64,000 bases of DNA from Herbaspirillum sp. ASV7 (lineage in GTDB: Bacteria; Pseudomonadota; Gammaproteobacteria; Burkholderiales; Burkholderiaceae_D), in the NCBI RefSeq assembly GCF_016429215.1, contig NZ_JAELUH010000008.1:45516-109515 (forward strand), in the 5' to 3' direction. Under the pieces are notes generated by a model, which saw nothing but the letters and a program-made list of their open reading frames with translations, did no database searches and was not told where the DNA came from. Position 1 is the first letter of the stretch; each line of letters begins with the position of its first letter. Positions 33,660-46,148 of the stretch are shown one piece after another. The position numbers and the translations under genes are program-made.

Positions 33660-35066
33660 ATGGCCGAACACCGATTCCGGCATAGCGTGGGCAGCACCAC
33701 CTACGTCTTCCGCGATCTTGGCGACCTGATGGCCAAGGCCAGCCCGGCCCGTTCGGGCGACCTGCTGGCCGGCGTGGCCGCAGCCAGCGCCGAGGAGCGG
33801 GCGGTGGCCCAGATGGCGCTGGCGGCATTGCCGCTGAAGGTCTTCCTGGAAGACGCGCTGGTACCGTATGAAGACGACGAGATCACCCGGCTCATTATCG
33901 ACAGCCATGATCGCGCCGCCTTTGCGCCCATTGCCCATCTGACGGTGGGGGATTTCCGCAACTGGCTGCTGGCCGACGACACCGACAGCGCCGTGCTGGC
34001 GGCGGTGGCGCCGGGGATCACGCCCGAGATGGCCGCAGCCGTCTCCAAGATCATGCGCAACCAGGACCTGATCCTGGTGGGCAAGAAGTGCCGCGTGGTC
34101 ACCGCCTTTCGCAATACCATCGGTCTGCCCGGGCGGCTTTCGACCCGCCTGCAGCCCAACCACCCGACCGACGACGCCAGCGGCATCGCCGCCAGCATGC
34201 TCGATGGCCTGATGTATGGCAACGGCGACGCCGTCATCGGCATCAACCCCGCCACCGACAATGTGCCGCAGGTGGTCAAGCTGGTGGGCATGATGGCCGA
34301 TGTGATCGCGCGCTATGAGATTCCCACGCAATCCTGTGTGCTGACCCATGTCACCAACACGATCGCCGCCATCGAACGCGGTGCGCCGGTGGACCTGGTG
34401 TTCCAGTCCATTGCCGGGACCGAGGCCGCCAACCGTGGCTTCGGCATCGATCTGTCCATCCTCGGTGAAGCGCGCGAAGCGGCACTATCCCTGAAGCGCG
34501 GCACCGTGGGCGAGGACGTCATGTATTTCGAGACCGGGCAGGGCAGCGCGCTATCGGCCAATGCTCATCACGGTATCGACCAGCAGACCTGCGAGGCGCG
34601 CGCCTATGCGGTGGCGCGGGCATTCAAGCCGCTGTTGGTCAACACGGTGGTCGGCTTCATCGGCCCCGAGTATCTCTATGATGGCAAGCAGATCATCCGC
34701 GCCGGGCTGGAAGACCATTTCTGCGCCAAGCTGCTGGGCCTGCCCATGGGCTGCGACGTCTGCTACACCAACCATGCCGAGGCCGACCAGAACGACATGG
34801 ACGTGCTGCTGACCCTGCTGGGCGTGGCCGGCTGTACCTTCGTCATGGGCATTCCCGGTTCGGACGACATCATGTTGAACTACCAGACCACCTCCTTCCA
34901 CGATGCGCTGTATGCGCGTCGTGTGCTGGGCTCGCGCCCGGCGCCGGAGTTCGAGGACTGGCTGCACCGGATGCAGATCTTCAACCGCAGTGGCGAGGAG
35001 ACGGCCTTCCGCTTGCATGCGGACATGCCACCCGGTTTTCGCGATACCTTGCTGCGCTTGCATTGA
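33660..35066 (+). CDS. eutB: Ethanolamine ammonia-lyase large subunit
   Basis: The 468-residue catalytic subunit of the adenosylcobalamin-dependent lyase that splits ethanolamine into acetaldehyde and ammonia. The barrel-forming sequence runs from [13 protein letters not shown] through [52 protein letters not shown] and [17 protein letters not shown], all typical EutB segments. ATG 33660 follows AAGGAGCAAGAGC. EutC begins three bases after the stop. Cobalamin supply genes are not in this window. Confidence 0.97.
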   Translation: MAEHRFRHSVGSTTYVFRDLGDLMAKASPARSGDLLAGVAAASAEERAVAQMALAALPLKVFLEDALVPYEDDEITRLIIDSHDRAAFAPIAHLTVGDFRNWLLADDTDSAVLAAVAPGITPEMAAAVSKIMRNQDLILVGKKCRVVTAFRNTIGLPGRLSTRLQPNHPTDDASGIAASMLDGLMYGNGDAVIGINPATDNVPQVVKLVGMMADVIARYEIPTQSCVLTHVTNTIAAIERGAPVDLVFQSIAGTEAANRGFGIDLSILGEAREAALSLKRGTVGEDVMYFETGQGSALSANAHHGIDQQTCEARAYAVARAFKPLLVNTVVGFIGPEYLYDGKQIIRAGLEDHFCAKLLGLPMGCDVCYTNHAEADQNDMDVLLTLLGVAGCTFVMGIPGSDDIMLNYQTTSFHDALYARRVLGSRPAPEFEDWLHRMQIFNRSGEETAFRLHADMPPGFRDTLLRLH

Positions 35067-35068
35067 CC

Positions 35069-35932
35069 ATGGACGACAAGGATTTCAACGGCCAAGGTGC
35101 CGAAAACCGCAGCCCCGGTGCCGAACCGGTCACGGCCAATCCCTGGGAGGCATTGCGCCGCTTTACCGCCGCGCGCATCGCGCTGGGTCGTAGTGGCGTG
35201 AGCCTGCCGACGCAACCGCAACTGGCTTTCCAGCTGGCCCATGCCCAGGCGCGCGATGCGGTACACCTGCCGCTGGACGTGCCGGCCCTGCGCACGGCCC
35301 TGCAGGAACAGGATGTCTGTGACGCCGAGGAAGTACTCGATGTGCATAGCGCGGCAAGTGACCGGCAGGTCTACCTGCAACGGCCGGACCTGGGGCGTCG
35401 CTTGTGCGAAAGTTCGCGCCAGCAATTGCTTGACCGTTTTGGCAGCATGGCCGAACGCCGCTATGACGTCGCCTTCGTGATTGCCGATGGCTTGTCGGCG
35501 CTGGCTATCGTGCGCAATGCCGCGCCCTTCCTGGCCGAGGTGAAGCGGCGTATCGCTCCCGAAGGCTGGTCGGTGGCGCCGCCGGTGATCGTGCAGCAGG
35601 GGCGGGTCGCCGTGGCCGATGAGATCGGTGAACTGCTCGGTGCACGGCTGGTGGTGATCCTGATCGGCGAGCGTCCGGGCCTGAGTTCGCCCGACAGCAT
35701 GGGCCTGTACCTGACCTGGATGCCCGCACGTGGCCTGAGCGACGCCAGCCGCAACTGCATCTCCAATGTGCGCCCCGAAGGCTTGCCCTATCCCGAGGCC
35801 GCCTACAAGCTGCATTACCTGATGGCGCAGGCGCACCAGCGTGGGCTGTCGGGTGTGGCGCTGAAGGATGAGACGGCCGGGGAGGGGGCGGAGCTGGATG
35901 TGCGCCGCAATTTCCTGCTCGATGGCGCCTGA
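35069..35932 (+). CDS. eutC: Ethanolamine ammonia-lyase small subunit
   Basis: The 287-residue partner of EutB that closes the adenosylcobalamin site. Diagnostic stretches are [20 protein letters not shown] near the N-terminus, [46 protein letters not shown], and the C-terminal [22 protein letters not shown] 35069 lies two bases after the EutB stop; a TTG two codons earlier overlaps eutB. No acetaldehyde dehydrogenase gene follows, so the acetaldehyde must be handled by an enzyme encoded elsewhere. Confidence 0.97.
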   Translation: MDDKDFNGQGAENRSPGAEPVTANPWEALRRFTAARIALGRSGVSLPTQPQLAFQLAHAQARDAVHLPLDVPALRTALQEQDVCDAEEVLDVHSAASDRQVYLQRPDLGRRLCESSRQQLLDRFGSMAERRYDVAFVIADGLSALAIVRNAAPFLAEVKRRIAPEGWSVAPPVIVQQGRVAVADEIGELLGARLVVILIGERPGLSSPDSMGLYLTWMPARGLSDASRNCISNVRPEGLPYPEAAYKLHYLMAQAHQRGLSGVALKDETAGEGAELDVRRNFLLDGA

Positions 35933-35971
35933 AATCAGGCCGGCACGTGATCATGGGAGCATGCCCTGAGA

Positions 35972-36068
35972 ACCGTTCGGACTGAGTAGCGGCTTGCCGC
36001 GTATCGACGATGCACGGACGGTGACTCTTCGATACGCCGCACACGTGCGGCTACTCAGTCCGAACGGT
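35972..36068. repeat. 97-bp nested inverted repeat after eutC
   Basis: Perfect 19-bp outer arms (35972-35990 and 36050-36068, beginning ACCGTTCGGACTG) enclose perfect 9-bp inner arms GCGTATCGA (35999-36007) and TCGATACGC (36029-36037). The element could fold into a long cruciform or RNA hairpin. It looks like a dispersed REP/MITE-like palindromic unit, but only one copy is in the window. Confidence 0.75.
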
Positions 36069-36109
36069 AGTCACCTGGGCGAACGGTCTCAACGCCTCGT
36101 CAATAGAAC

Positions 36110-36141
36110 AAAGGGCCGCGAACTTGCGTTCGCGGCCCTTT
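36110..36141 (-). terminator. Bidirectional terminator between eutC and icd
   Basis: Perfect 13-bp stem AAAGGGCCGCGAA / TTCGCGGCCCTTT around a 6-base loop, with A/T ends on both sides, 54 bp past the icd stop. Confidence 0.85.
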
Positions 36142-36194
36142 GCTGTTGCTGCGGCGGCCCGGTGTGGCTCAGGCCGCTACGGCGTCACGGCTGT

Positions 36195-38423
<2,229 letters not shown>

Positions 38424-38634
38424 GATGATGTCCTTGCGTTGGTGTGTTGATATGCGTTGGTGCGATCCGCGCGGTGCCGGATGGGCTGACCATGCTCTGA
38501 CGGCCTGGCTAACACCCATCTCCTTGTCGGCTTGCTGCGCGGAAATTCGTCTCCGGTGGCGACATCCCGGCGTATTGGTGCCTGGAGGCCGCAGCAAAAA
38601 ACAGCGGTAGTTTACTCCTAAGCGGGCGGAAAAG

Positions 38635-38660
38635 CTTCAACTCTTATATAAGACTTGAAG
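38635..38660. promoter_or_regulatory. 26-bp near-perfect palindrome upstream of icd
   Basis: CTTCAA, C, TCTTATATAAGA, C, TTGAAG: symmetrical apart from the single C/C pair. It lies 212 bp before the icd start and about 100 bp before mqsR. The core resembles GntR-family operators seen near TCA-cycle genes in betaproteobacteria (recalled, not verified). Confidence 0.55.
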
Positions 38661-38721
38661 AAATTTTTATGCGAGCCTTGATCTTGGCCTTGCCAGTTTG
38701 CCATTGCAGGTCTTGATGTTT

Positions 38722-38751
38722 AACCTTTTAGGTTTAAAAACCTCTTAGGTT
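38722..38751. promoter_or_regulatory. Twin MqsA operators of mqsRA
   Basis: AACCTTTTAGGTT (38722-38734) and AACCTCTTAGGTT (38739-38751) are 17 bp apart and end nine bases before the mqsR ATG. They match the AACCT-N3-AGGTT sites bound by E. coli MqsA, so autorepression is expected. Confidence 0.88.
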
Positions 38752-38760
38752 ACAATCGCA

Positions 38761-39063
38761 ATGGAAAAAGCAACGCCGCACTGTCGGCTCGGCGTCGTCA
38801 GGGCGTTGATCCAGGCTGGCCGGGTCAGGGCTACCATGACTGCCTACCAGGGAGCGCGTGAGCTGGGCATTGATGACCTGGACGGGATGTGCCAGGTCAT
38901 CCTCAGGCTGGCACCGCGTGACTTCTACAAAAGCATGACCACGCATGCCGATCACCGCCTGTGGCAGGACGTCTATCGCGCCCGGCTGGCCAGTGGCCGG
39001 ATGGTCTATCTGAAACTGACGGTCATCGACGAGTTGCTCGTCGTGTCCTTCAAGGAGCTATGA
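38761..39063 (+). CDS. mqsR: MqsR toxin (GCU-specific mRNA interferase)
   Basis: A 100-residue RelE-fold ribonuclease toxin that in E. coli cleaves mRNA at GCU and GCA. The sequence follows MqsR closely, with DDLDGMCQVILRLAPRDFYK, SMTTHADHRLWQDVYRARL and LTVIDELLVVSFKEL. The residues needed for activity in E. coli (Lys56, Gln68, Tyr81, Lys96) have counterparts at Lys57, Gln69, Tyr83 and Lys98. Toxin first, antitoxin second, is the normal order. The leader is only nine bases past the operators, with no strong Shine-Dalgarno, so translation is probably kept low. Confidence 0.96.
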   Translation: MEKATPHCRLGVVRALIQAGRVRATMTAYQGARELGIDDLDGMCQVILRLAPRDFYKSMTTHADHRLWQDVYRARLASGRMVYLKLTVIDELLVVSFKEL

Positions 39064-39064
39064 A

Positions 39065-39466
39065 ATGCAATGTCCAAGCTGTGGTGCCCCCGGATTGGTT
39101 CGTGACACGCGTGACCTGTCTTATACCTACAAAGGGCAGGTCACGACCATCGATGCGGTCACGGGTGATTTCTGCCCAGCATGCGGCGAAGTCCTGCTCA
39201 ACCGGGAGCATGGCGATCGCTACAGCGAGCTGATCGGGCGTTTCCAGCGCCAGGTGAATGCTGCCTATGTGGATCCCGACTACATCGCCCGGGTGCGCCG
39301 CAAGCTCGACCTGGATCAGCGGCAAGCGGCCGAATTGTTCGGTGGCGGAGTCAATGCCTTTTCCCGCTACGAGAATGGCAAGACCAAGCCACCGCTGGCG
39401 CTGGTCAAACTGTTGCGCTTGCTGGACCGGCATCCAGACCTGCTGGAAGAAATCAGAACGGCATGA
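39065..39466 (+). CDS. mqsA: MqsA antitoxin and repressor
   Basis: A 133-residue two-domain antitoxin. The N-terminal zinc domain that grips MqsR has Cys3, Cys6, Cys37 and Cys40 (CPSC and CPAC), the same numbering as in E. coli MqsA. The C-terminal XRE-type domain (LDLDQRQAAELFGGGVNAFSRYENG) binds the AACCT-AGGTT palindromes in front of the operon. The ribosome site AAGGAG lies inside the last codons of mqsR. E. coli MqsA also represses rpoS and csgD, so wider targets are possible here. Confidence 0.96.
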   Translation: MQCPSCGAPGLVRDTRDLSYTYKGQVTTIDAVTGDFCPACGEVLLNREHGDRYSELIGRFQRQVNAAYVDPDYIARVRRKLDLDQRQAAELFGGGVNAFSRYENGKTKPPLALVKLLRLLDRHPDLLEEIRTA

Positions 39467-39491
39467 TGCGCAGGGGGGCAGTGTCGCCAAT

Positions 39492-39515
39492 AAAAAAGGG
39501 CCGCTTGCGCGGCCC
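39492..39515 (-). terminator. Terminator after the citrate symporter gene
   Basis: On the minus strand GGGCCGC-GCAA-GCGGCCC is followed at once by six T, 32 bp past the stop of the leftward gene at 39547. It may also slow rightward mqsRA transcripts. Confidence 0.85.
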
Positions 39516-39546
39516 GTCCAATAGCTAGTGCAGGTAAGTCGCCGTA

Positions 39547-40833
39547 TCAGGCAGCGGCCGCCTGGTGCGCCGCCTTGTTGCGATACAGGATCAGCGTAGC
39601 GATCAGGCCGCACACGGCCGCTGCGCTCATCCAGATGCCCGGCGCCGCCTTGTCGTGGGTGTACTCGATCAGGCCGGTGGCAATGGCCGGGGTGAAGCCG
39701 CCGAAGACTGCGGTGGCCAGGCTGTAGGCCAGCGAGAAACCGGCAGTACGCACGTCGGCCGGCATCACTTCGGTCAGCGCGACCACCATGGCGCCGTTGT
39801 AGCTGGCGTACAGGAAGGACAGCCACAGTTCCACGATCAGCATCTTGGAGAAGCTGGCATCATGCACCAGCCAGTTCACGGCCGGGTAGGCGGTCAGGAT
39901 GGTCAGCACGGTGAATGCCACCAGGATGGGGCGACGGCCGATACGGTCCGACAGCGCACCCATGATGGGCAGCCAGATGAAGTTGGACAGGCCCACGCAC
40001 AGCGTCACGATCAGGCTGGCTTCGGTGGACAGCTTGAGCACGCTCTTGCCGAAGGTCGGGGTGTAGACCGTGATCAGGTAGAACGATACGGTAGTCATGG
40101 ACACCAGCATCATGCCGGCGATCACCAGCTTCCAGTTCTCGATCATCGAGCGGAAGATCTGGCCGGTGCTCGGACGATGCTTGCGACGCATGAACTCTTC
40201 AGTCTCTTGCAGCGAGCGACGGATCATGAACAGCACCGGCACGATCAGGCAGCCGATGAAGAAGGGCACGCGCCAGCCCCAGTCGCCCACCTGTGCGGGT
40301 GTCAGCGTGGTCGAGAGCACGTAGCCGATGGCCGCCGCGACGATGATGGCCACCTGCTGGCTGCCCGACTGCCAGCTCACGTAAAAACCCTTGTTGCCCG
40401 GGGTCGCCATTTCGGCCAGGTAGACCGATACGCCACCCAGTTCCACGCCGGCCGAGAAGCCTTGCAGGAGGCGGCCGATCAGCACCAGCATCGGCGCCAG
40501 TGCACCGATGGTGGCGTAGGAGGGCACGAAGGCGATCAGCATGGTGCCCAGCGCCATCAGCGCCAGGGTCACGATCAGGCCTTGGCGGCGACCGACGCGG
40601 TCGACGTAGGCGCCCAGGATGATGGCGCCCAGCGGACGCATCAGGAAGCCGGCGCCGAAGGTCATGAAGGTCAGCATCAGCGAGGCAAACTCGTTACCGC
40701 TGGGGAAGAAGGCCTTCGAGATATGGGTCGCGTAGAAACCGAACAGGAAGAAATCGAACATTTCCATGAAGTTGCCGCTGGTCACGCGCAGCACGGTGGA
40801 AAACTTCGATTGCGAAGAAGTGGATGTACTCAT
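39547..40833 (-). CDS. citA: Citrate-proton symporter (MHS family, CitA-like)
   Basis: A 428-residue MFS carrier of the metabolite:H+ symporter family. The opening [21 protein letters not shown] and following [67 protein letters not shown] and [10 protein letters not shown] match enterobacterial CitA closely along the whole length. About twelve helices. It should take up citrate, possibly also tricarballylate, which fits its position near icd. Single gene with its own terminator. Confidence 0.9.
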   Translation of the reverse strand: MSTSTSSQSKFSTVLRVTSGNFMEMFDFFLFGFYATHISKAFFPSGNEFASLMLTFMTFGAGFLMRPLGAIILGAYVDRVGRRQGLIVTLALMALGTMLIAFVPSYATIGALAPMLVLIGRLLQGFSAGVELGGVSVYLAEMATPGNKGFYVSWQSGSQQVAIIVAAAIGYVLSTTLTPAQVGDWGWRVPFFIGCLIVPVLFMIRRSLQETEEFMRRKHRPSTGQIFRSMIENWKLVIAGMMLVSMTTVSFYLITVYTPTFGKSVLKLSTEASLIVTLCVGLSNFIWLPIMGALSDRIGRRPILVAFTVLTILTAYPAVNWLVHDASFSKMLIVELWLSFLYASYNGAMVVALTEVMPADVRTAGFSLAYSLATAVFGGFTPAIATGLIEYTHDKAAPGIWMSAAAVCGLIATLILYRNKAAHQAAAA

Positions 40834-41177
40834 GATATGTGCCTCATTTATGGTGTGGGCGGACCGTGTTGATTCCGGTCTTGCGCCTGTCTCGTCCGGC
40901 CAGTCAGGCAGGTTGTGTCAGGATCTTTTTTGTTGGACAGCTATTGCGCCGCCGATTCTATCCCCGAATTCCGGCATGTGGACGGGTCGGAGGGGGGAGT
41001 GATGCAGATTTCGGTTTTTTCGATAGCTGGATGAAAGCTTCAGAAGGAAAAACGCCCTAAAAAACCGCAGCGGCGCCGCCAGCTGCGTTGCGTCAATGTG
41101 CATCCGGGACAATCATGGTGCAATGCCGCATCGATGCTTCCGCATCTTGATTGCTTCGCTACGATTGAAAGGACTCC
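40834..41177. other. Intergenic region between citA and the D-lactate dehydrogenase gene
   Basis: 344 bp holding two divergent promoters. I see short open frames but none with a ribosome site or protein-like composition, and no clear operator or hairpin. Confidence 0.5.
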
Positions 41178-42170
41178 ATGAAAACTGCCGTCTTCAGTGC
41201 CCGTCGCTACGACCAGACCTTGCTGGCACGCGCCAATGCGCGCGGCGCCCATGAACTGATGTTCCTGCAGGACCGGCTGGATGCCAATACCGCCCAGCTG
41301 GCCGCCGGCTGCGAGGCCGTGGCTGCCTTCGTCAACGACGATCTCGGCGCGCCGGTGCTGGAACGCTTAAGCGCCCTGGGCGTGCGTTTCGTGACCACGC
41401 GTTCGACCGGCTTCAACCACATCGACATCCAGGCGGCACGACGCCTGGGCCTCACGGTGGCACGGGTGGCCGATTATTCTCCCTACTCGGTGGCCGAGTT
41501 TGCCGTGGGCCTGCTGCAGGCGGTCAACCGCAAGATCGCCCGTGCCAGCATGCGCACCCGCGAAGGCAACTTCGAGCTCGATGGCCTGATGGGGTTCGAT
41601 CTGCATGGCAAGACCGTGGGCGTGATCGGCACCGGCAAGATCGGTACGCTCTTTGCCCGCATCATGGCCGGTTTCGGCTGCGAGATCGTGGGCAGTGACG
41701 TGCATCGCAATCCCGATTTCGAGGCAGTGGGTGGCCGTTACGTGAGCCATGCCGAGCTGTTCGCCGCCAGCGACGTGATCTCGCTGCATTGCCCGCTGAC
41801 CGACGACACGCGCTATATCGTCAATGCGCAGACGCTGGCCAGCGCCAAGCCCGGTTGCATCCTGGTCAATACCAGCCGTGGCGGCCTGGTCGATACCGAG
41901 GCTGCGATTGCCGCGCTCAAGAGCGGTCGCCTGCGCGGCCTGGCCATCGATGTCTATGAGCAGGAGGCCAGCCTGTTCTTCCAGGACCTGTCCTCGACCA
42001 TCATCACCGACGACGTGATCCAGCGCCTGGTGTCCTTTCCCAACGTGATCGTCACCGGTCACCAGGCCTTCTTCACCGAGGAAGCCATCGGCCAGATCAT
42101 GCAGACCACCATCGACAACCTGGATGATTTTGCTGCCGGGGCCAGCCTGGGCGAGCGCCTGGTGGCGTGA
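41178..42170 (+). CDS. ldhA: D-2-hydroxyacid dehydrogenase (fermentative D-lactate dehydrogenase-like)
   Basis: A 330-residue NAD-dependent dehydrogenase that most resembles D-lactate dehydrogenase LdhA, reducing pyruvate to D-lactate. The nucleotide fold has GKTVGVIGTGKIG (about residues 143-155). The catalytic Arg is in NTSRGGLVDTEA, Glu in DVYEQEASLFF, and His in VIVTGHQAFFTEEA. ATG 41178 follows AAAGGACTCC. Its stop abuts the convergent hypothetical gene without a gap. Other 2-ketoacids could be substrates. Confidence 0.88.
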   Translation: MKTAVFSARRYDQTLLARANARGAHELMFLQDRLDANTAQLAAGCEAVAAFVNDDLGAPVLERLSALGVRFVTTRSTGFNHIDIQAARRLGLTVARVADYSPYSVAEFAVGLLQAVNRKIARASMRTREGNFELDGLMGFDLHGKTVGVIGTGKIGTLFARIMAGFGCEIVGSDVHRNPDFEAVGGRYVSHAELFAASDVISLHCPLTDDTRYIVNAQTLASAKPGCILVNTSRGGLVDTEAAIAALKSGRLRGLAIDVYEQEASLFFQDLSSTIITDDVIQRLVSFPNVIVTGHQAFFTEEAIGQIMQTTIDNLDDFAAGASLGERLVA

Positions 42171-42527
42171 TCAGCCGCCCGGACGATGGCGGTTGAACAG
42201 CGAATCGAGCTGTTCGCCGATGCGCGGCAACAGGTGCTGGCGCACACGCTCGATGATCTCGCTGGCATCGGCCTGACCGTAGGTCTCGGCCAATTGCCGG
42301 TGCAGTTCGAAATGCAGGTAGAGCAAGCCACGCAGGCTCTGGAAGGCGGTGGGATGATCCTCGCCGCAGACCACGGTATTGTTGCTCAGTACGTTGTCGA
42401 TCACACCGGGATCGAACAGGCGGACCTGGCAGATCACCGCATGACGCACGATTTCCATGTCCAGGGCTTCCAGCTCCTGGGTCAGCTCATCGGGAGTATG
42501 GCGCTCGGCGCCCAGTTTTTCGCTCAT
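42171..42527 (-). CDS. Conserved hypothetical protein (118 aa)
   Basis: A soluble, mostly helical, acidic protein of 118 residues that I cannot place in a family. Visible stretches are LTQELEALDMEIVRHAVICQVRL and LRGLLYLHFELHRQLAETYG. There are two cysteines and several histidines but no metal motif or signal peptide. ATG 42527 follows a weak GAAAGACTC. It lies downstream of the NO-defence genes on the same strand but after a strong hairpin, so it is probably a separate unit. Confidence 0.7.
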   Translation of the reverse strand: MSEKLGAERHTPDELTQELEALDMEIVRHAVICQVRLFDPGVIDNVLSNNTVVCGEDHPTAFQSLRGLLYLHFELHRQLAETYGQADASEIIERVRQHLLPRIGEQLDSLFNRHRPGG

Positions 42528-42674
42528 GAGAGTCTTTCGGCGGAAGAGGGGGAGTACAGCTTAAACGCAGAGTAGCATTTGCTGCAGCGCCGAAAGTTGT
42601 TGGAGGTCAATTTAATCCAATTGAATCAAGCACTTTTGTTAATCCTTTGTGAAGGATGACAAAAAACTGTTGCA

Positions 42675-42701
42675 GGGCAGCGAAGCCAGGCTTCGCTGCC
42701 C
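42675..42701 (-). terminator. Hairpin terminator after the hemerythrin gene
   Basis: Perfect 13-bp stem GGGCAGCGAAGCC / GGCTTCGCTGCCC with a one-base loop, just past the hemerythrin stop. A run of six T follows eight bases later on the minus strand, so the fit to a classic terminator is good but not ideal. Confidence 0.65.
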
Positions 42702-42707
42702 CGTGGG

Positions 42708-43115
42708 TCAGGCTGCTTCGACCATCGGATAGAACTCGCGGTTTTCACGCACGATGCGCTCGAACAGCATCTTCAGGACCCGATTGGCCTCGGTGCGGAA
42801 ATGCTCGGGTTGCTCGGCAATGCGCTGGGCATCGTTCCACCGGCGCGAGAACTGGCCGTATTCGCTGGAGATGCTGGTCATCTCTTCCTGGTACTGGCGC
42901 GCCTTGCTGGCCAGCGTTGCATCGGCCTGTTGCAGCACCGGATAGAGGAAACGATCCTCCACCGACAGGTGCAGCTTGATCACCGAGCTCATGGCGATGA
43001 CCACGCGGGCGATGGCCGCCGCCTGCGCGGCGATGCCCTGCGCGGACAGCGCCTTGAGTTGTTGCACGTGATCGAGGATGTCCGCGTGTTCGCGGCGGTA
43101 CTTGTCTAGATTCAT
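42708..43115 (-). CDS. Hemerythrin-like HHE domain protein
   Basis: A 135-residue four-helix protein with the HHE pattern of a di-iron site: EHADILDHVQQL near the N-terminus, KLHLSVEDRFLYPVLQ in the middle and EHFRTEANRVLKMLFERIVRENREFYPM at the end. ATG 43115 (MNLDKYRREH) is preceded by AGGAATC; a longer upstream reading is unlikely. It starts 43 bp after the hmp stop, so it belongs to the hmp transcript. A role in NO or oxygen handling, or in Fe-S repair as for RIC proteins, is suggested by context. Confidence 0.88.
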   Translation of the reverse strand: MNLDKYRREHADILDHVQQLKALSAQGIAAQAAAIARVVIAMSSVIKLHLSVEDRFLYPVLQQADATLASKARQYQEEMTSISSEYGQFSRRWNDAQRIAEQPEHFRTEANRVLKMLFERIVRENREFYPMVEAA

Positions 43116-43158
43116 TGCGATTCCTGATTGCCTTGTGATGACGAAGATGCTGCCCGGA

Positions 43159-44352
43159 TCACTCCAATGCCGCGGCCGGGCCGAAGAACTCATAGCGGCT
43201 TTGTGCGGCCGGTACGCCGAGTTCGCCGAGATAGCGCTTGATGGCCTTCATGAAGGGCTTGGGGCCGACGAAGTAGGCGTCCACGTCGCTGCTCTTGGGC
43301 AGCCACTGCTGCAGCTGCTGGCGATCGATGAAGCCGGTGGCTTGCGGTGCCGGATCCCCCGCACGCGGTTGCTCGTAGCAGAAGTGGACCTGCAGCTGCG
43401 GATTGTGCGCGGCCAGTTCTTCCACCTGCTGGCGGAAGGCATGCACGCCACCATGGCGCGCCGCGTGGATGAAGTGTACCGGACGGCCGCTGGGCAACGC
43501 CGCCGCCAGCATGGTCATCATCGGGGTGATGCCGACGCCGCCGCTGATGAGCACCAGCGGCTTGCTCCCCTCGCTGAGGGTGAATTCGCCCGCCGGCGGG
43601 AACAGTTCGACCACCGCGCCGACCTGGATGTGGTCATGCAACTGGCGCGATACCTTGCCCTCTGCTTCGCGCTTGACGCTGATGCGGTACTGCGGCGCCT
43701 GTCCCGGCTGGCGCAGCAAGGCCGACAGCGAATACTGGCGGCGCTGTTCCTCGCCATCGACCACCATGCGCAGGCCGATGTACTGGCCCGGGGCGAAGTC
43801 CAGCAGCGCGCCGCCATCCTGCGGGGCGAAGTAGAAGGAGGTGATTTCATCGCTCTCGGCCTGCTTGCGCGTGACCACGAAACGGCGCGCACCGCGCCAG
43901 CCACCGGGGGCCTGGGCCAGGGCGTCATATTGCTGGCGCTCGGCACCGATGAGCATGTCGGCCAGTTGCCCATAGGCCGCAGCCCAGGCGTCGATGACGG
44001 CATCGGTAGCGATCTCGGCGCCCAGCACTTCGCGGATGGCGCGCAGCAGGCAGTCGCCCACCATCGGATAGTGTTCCGGCAGGACCTGCACCGCCACGTG
44101 CTTGTTGATGATCTGTGCCGCCAGCGGGCCCAGTGCTTCCAGGCGGTCGATATGGCGGGCATACATCAGCACGCCATTGGCCAGTGCGCGCGGCTGGTCG
44201 CCGCTGGCCTGGTGGGCGCGATTGAATAGCGGTCGTACCTGCGGATAATCGCGCATGAGCAGCTGGTAGAAATGCGTGGTCAACGCTTCGCCGCCCGACT
44301 CCAGCAGGGGAACGGTGGATTTGACGATGGCAAGTTGGGCATCGGTAAGCAT
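43159..44352 (-). CDS. hmp: Flavohemoprotein nitric oxide dioxygenase
   Basis: A 397-residue Hmp that turns NO and O2 into nitrate using NAD(P)H. The globin domain has distal Tyr29 (HFYQLL) and proximal His85 (INKHVAVQ), the same numbers as E. coli Hmp. The FAD domain carries RQYSLS and the NAD domain ISGGVGITPMMTM and GPKPFMKA. ATG 44352 follows GAAAGG. A sigma-54 promoter and NorR sites lie between it and the divergent norR gene, so NO should induce it through NorR. Confidence 0.97.
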   Translation of the reverse strand: MLTDAQLAIVKSTVPLLESGGEALTTHFYQLLMRDYPQVRPLFNRAHQASGDQPRALANGVLMYARHIDRLEALGPLAAQIINKHVAVQVLPEHYPMVGDCLLRAIREVLGAEIATDAVIDAWAAAYGQLADMLIGAERQQYDALAQAPGGWRGARRFVVTRKQAESDEITSFYFAPQDGGALLDFAPGQYIGLRMVVDGEEQRRQYSLSALLRQPGQAPQYRISVKREAEGKVSRQLHDHIQVGAVVELFPPAGEFTLSEGSKPLVLISGGVGITPMMTMLAAALPSGRPVHFIHAARHGGVHAFRQQVEELAAHNPQLQVHFCYEQPRAGDPAPQATGFIDRQQLQQWLPKSSDVDAYFVGPKPFMKAIKRYLGELGVPAAQSRYEFFGPAAALE

Positions 44353-44419
44353 GCTAGGCCTTTCAGCTTTCAGTAATGGTGGAGTGGATGTGCCGGTTGC
44401 CCGGTCTACCCACTACCAT

Positions 44420-44435
44420 TACAAGAGTCGTGCCA
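44420..44435 (-). promoter_or_regulatory. Sigma-54 promoter of hmp
   Basis: Minus-strand TGGCAC-GACTC-TTGTA matches the sigma-54 consensus TGGCAC-N5-TTGCA except for one base in the -12 element. It is placed about 70 bp before the hmp ATG and downstream of the NorR sites. Confidence 0.75.
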
Positions 44436-44477
44436 TGCGAGCGAGCCTTATGAATCAATGACTTGCGTTCGGATGGA

Positions 44478-44503
44478 GTCATGCTGACTCGTGTCATAAT
44501 GAC
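44478..44503. promoter_or_regulatory. Two NorR binding sites
   Basis: GTCATGCTGAC (44478-44488) and GTCATAATGAC (44493-44503) both fit the NorR consensus GTCA-N3-TGAC with centres 15 bp apart, between hmp and norR. A weaker half-site TGAC lies at 44459-44462. Confidence 0.82.
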
Positions 44504-44528
44504 CCATCGTTTGAAATAAGTAGTCAAA

Positions 44529-46100
<1,572 letters not shown>

Positions 46101-46148
46101 ATTCAGGCCAGCGGTGCCTGGCCGCGAGGAGGCGGGATCTGCCTGGGC

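Larger units (their letters stand above)
38424..38760. promoter_or_regulatory. Intergenic region shared by icd and mqsRA
   Basis: The 337 bp hold two divergent promoters. Visible elements are a 26-bp palindrome at 38635-38660 with core TCTTATATAAGA (one mismatched pair) and the two MqsA operators at 38722-38751. No small gene is apparent; the region is markedly AT-rich from 38630 to 38760. Confidence 0.7.

Noticed and set aside
40918..41112. A 64-codon leftward frame between citA and ldhA
   Set aside because: No ribosome site and no protein-like pattern; treated as non-coding.
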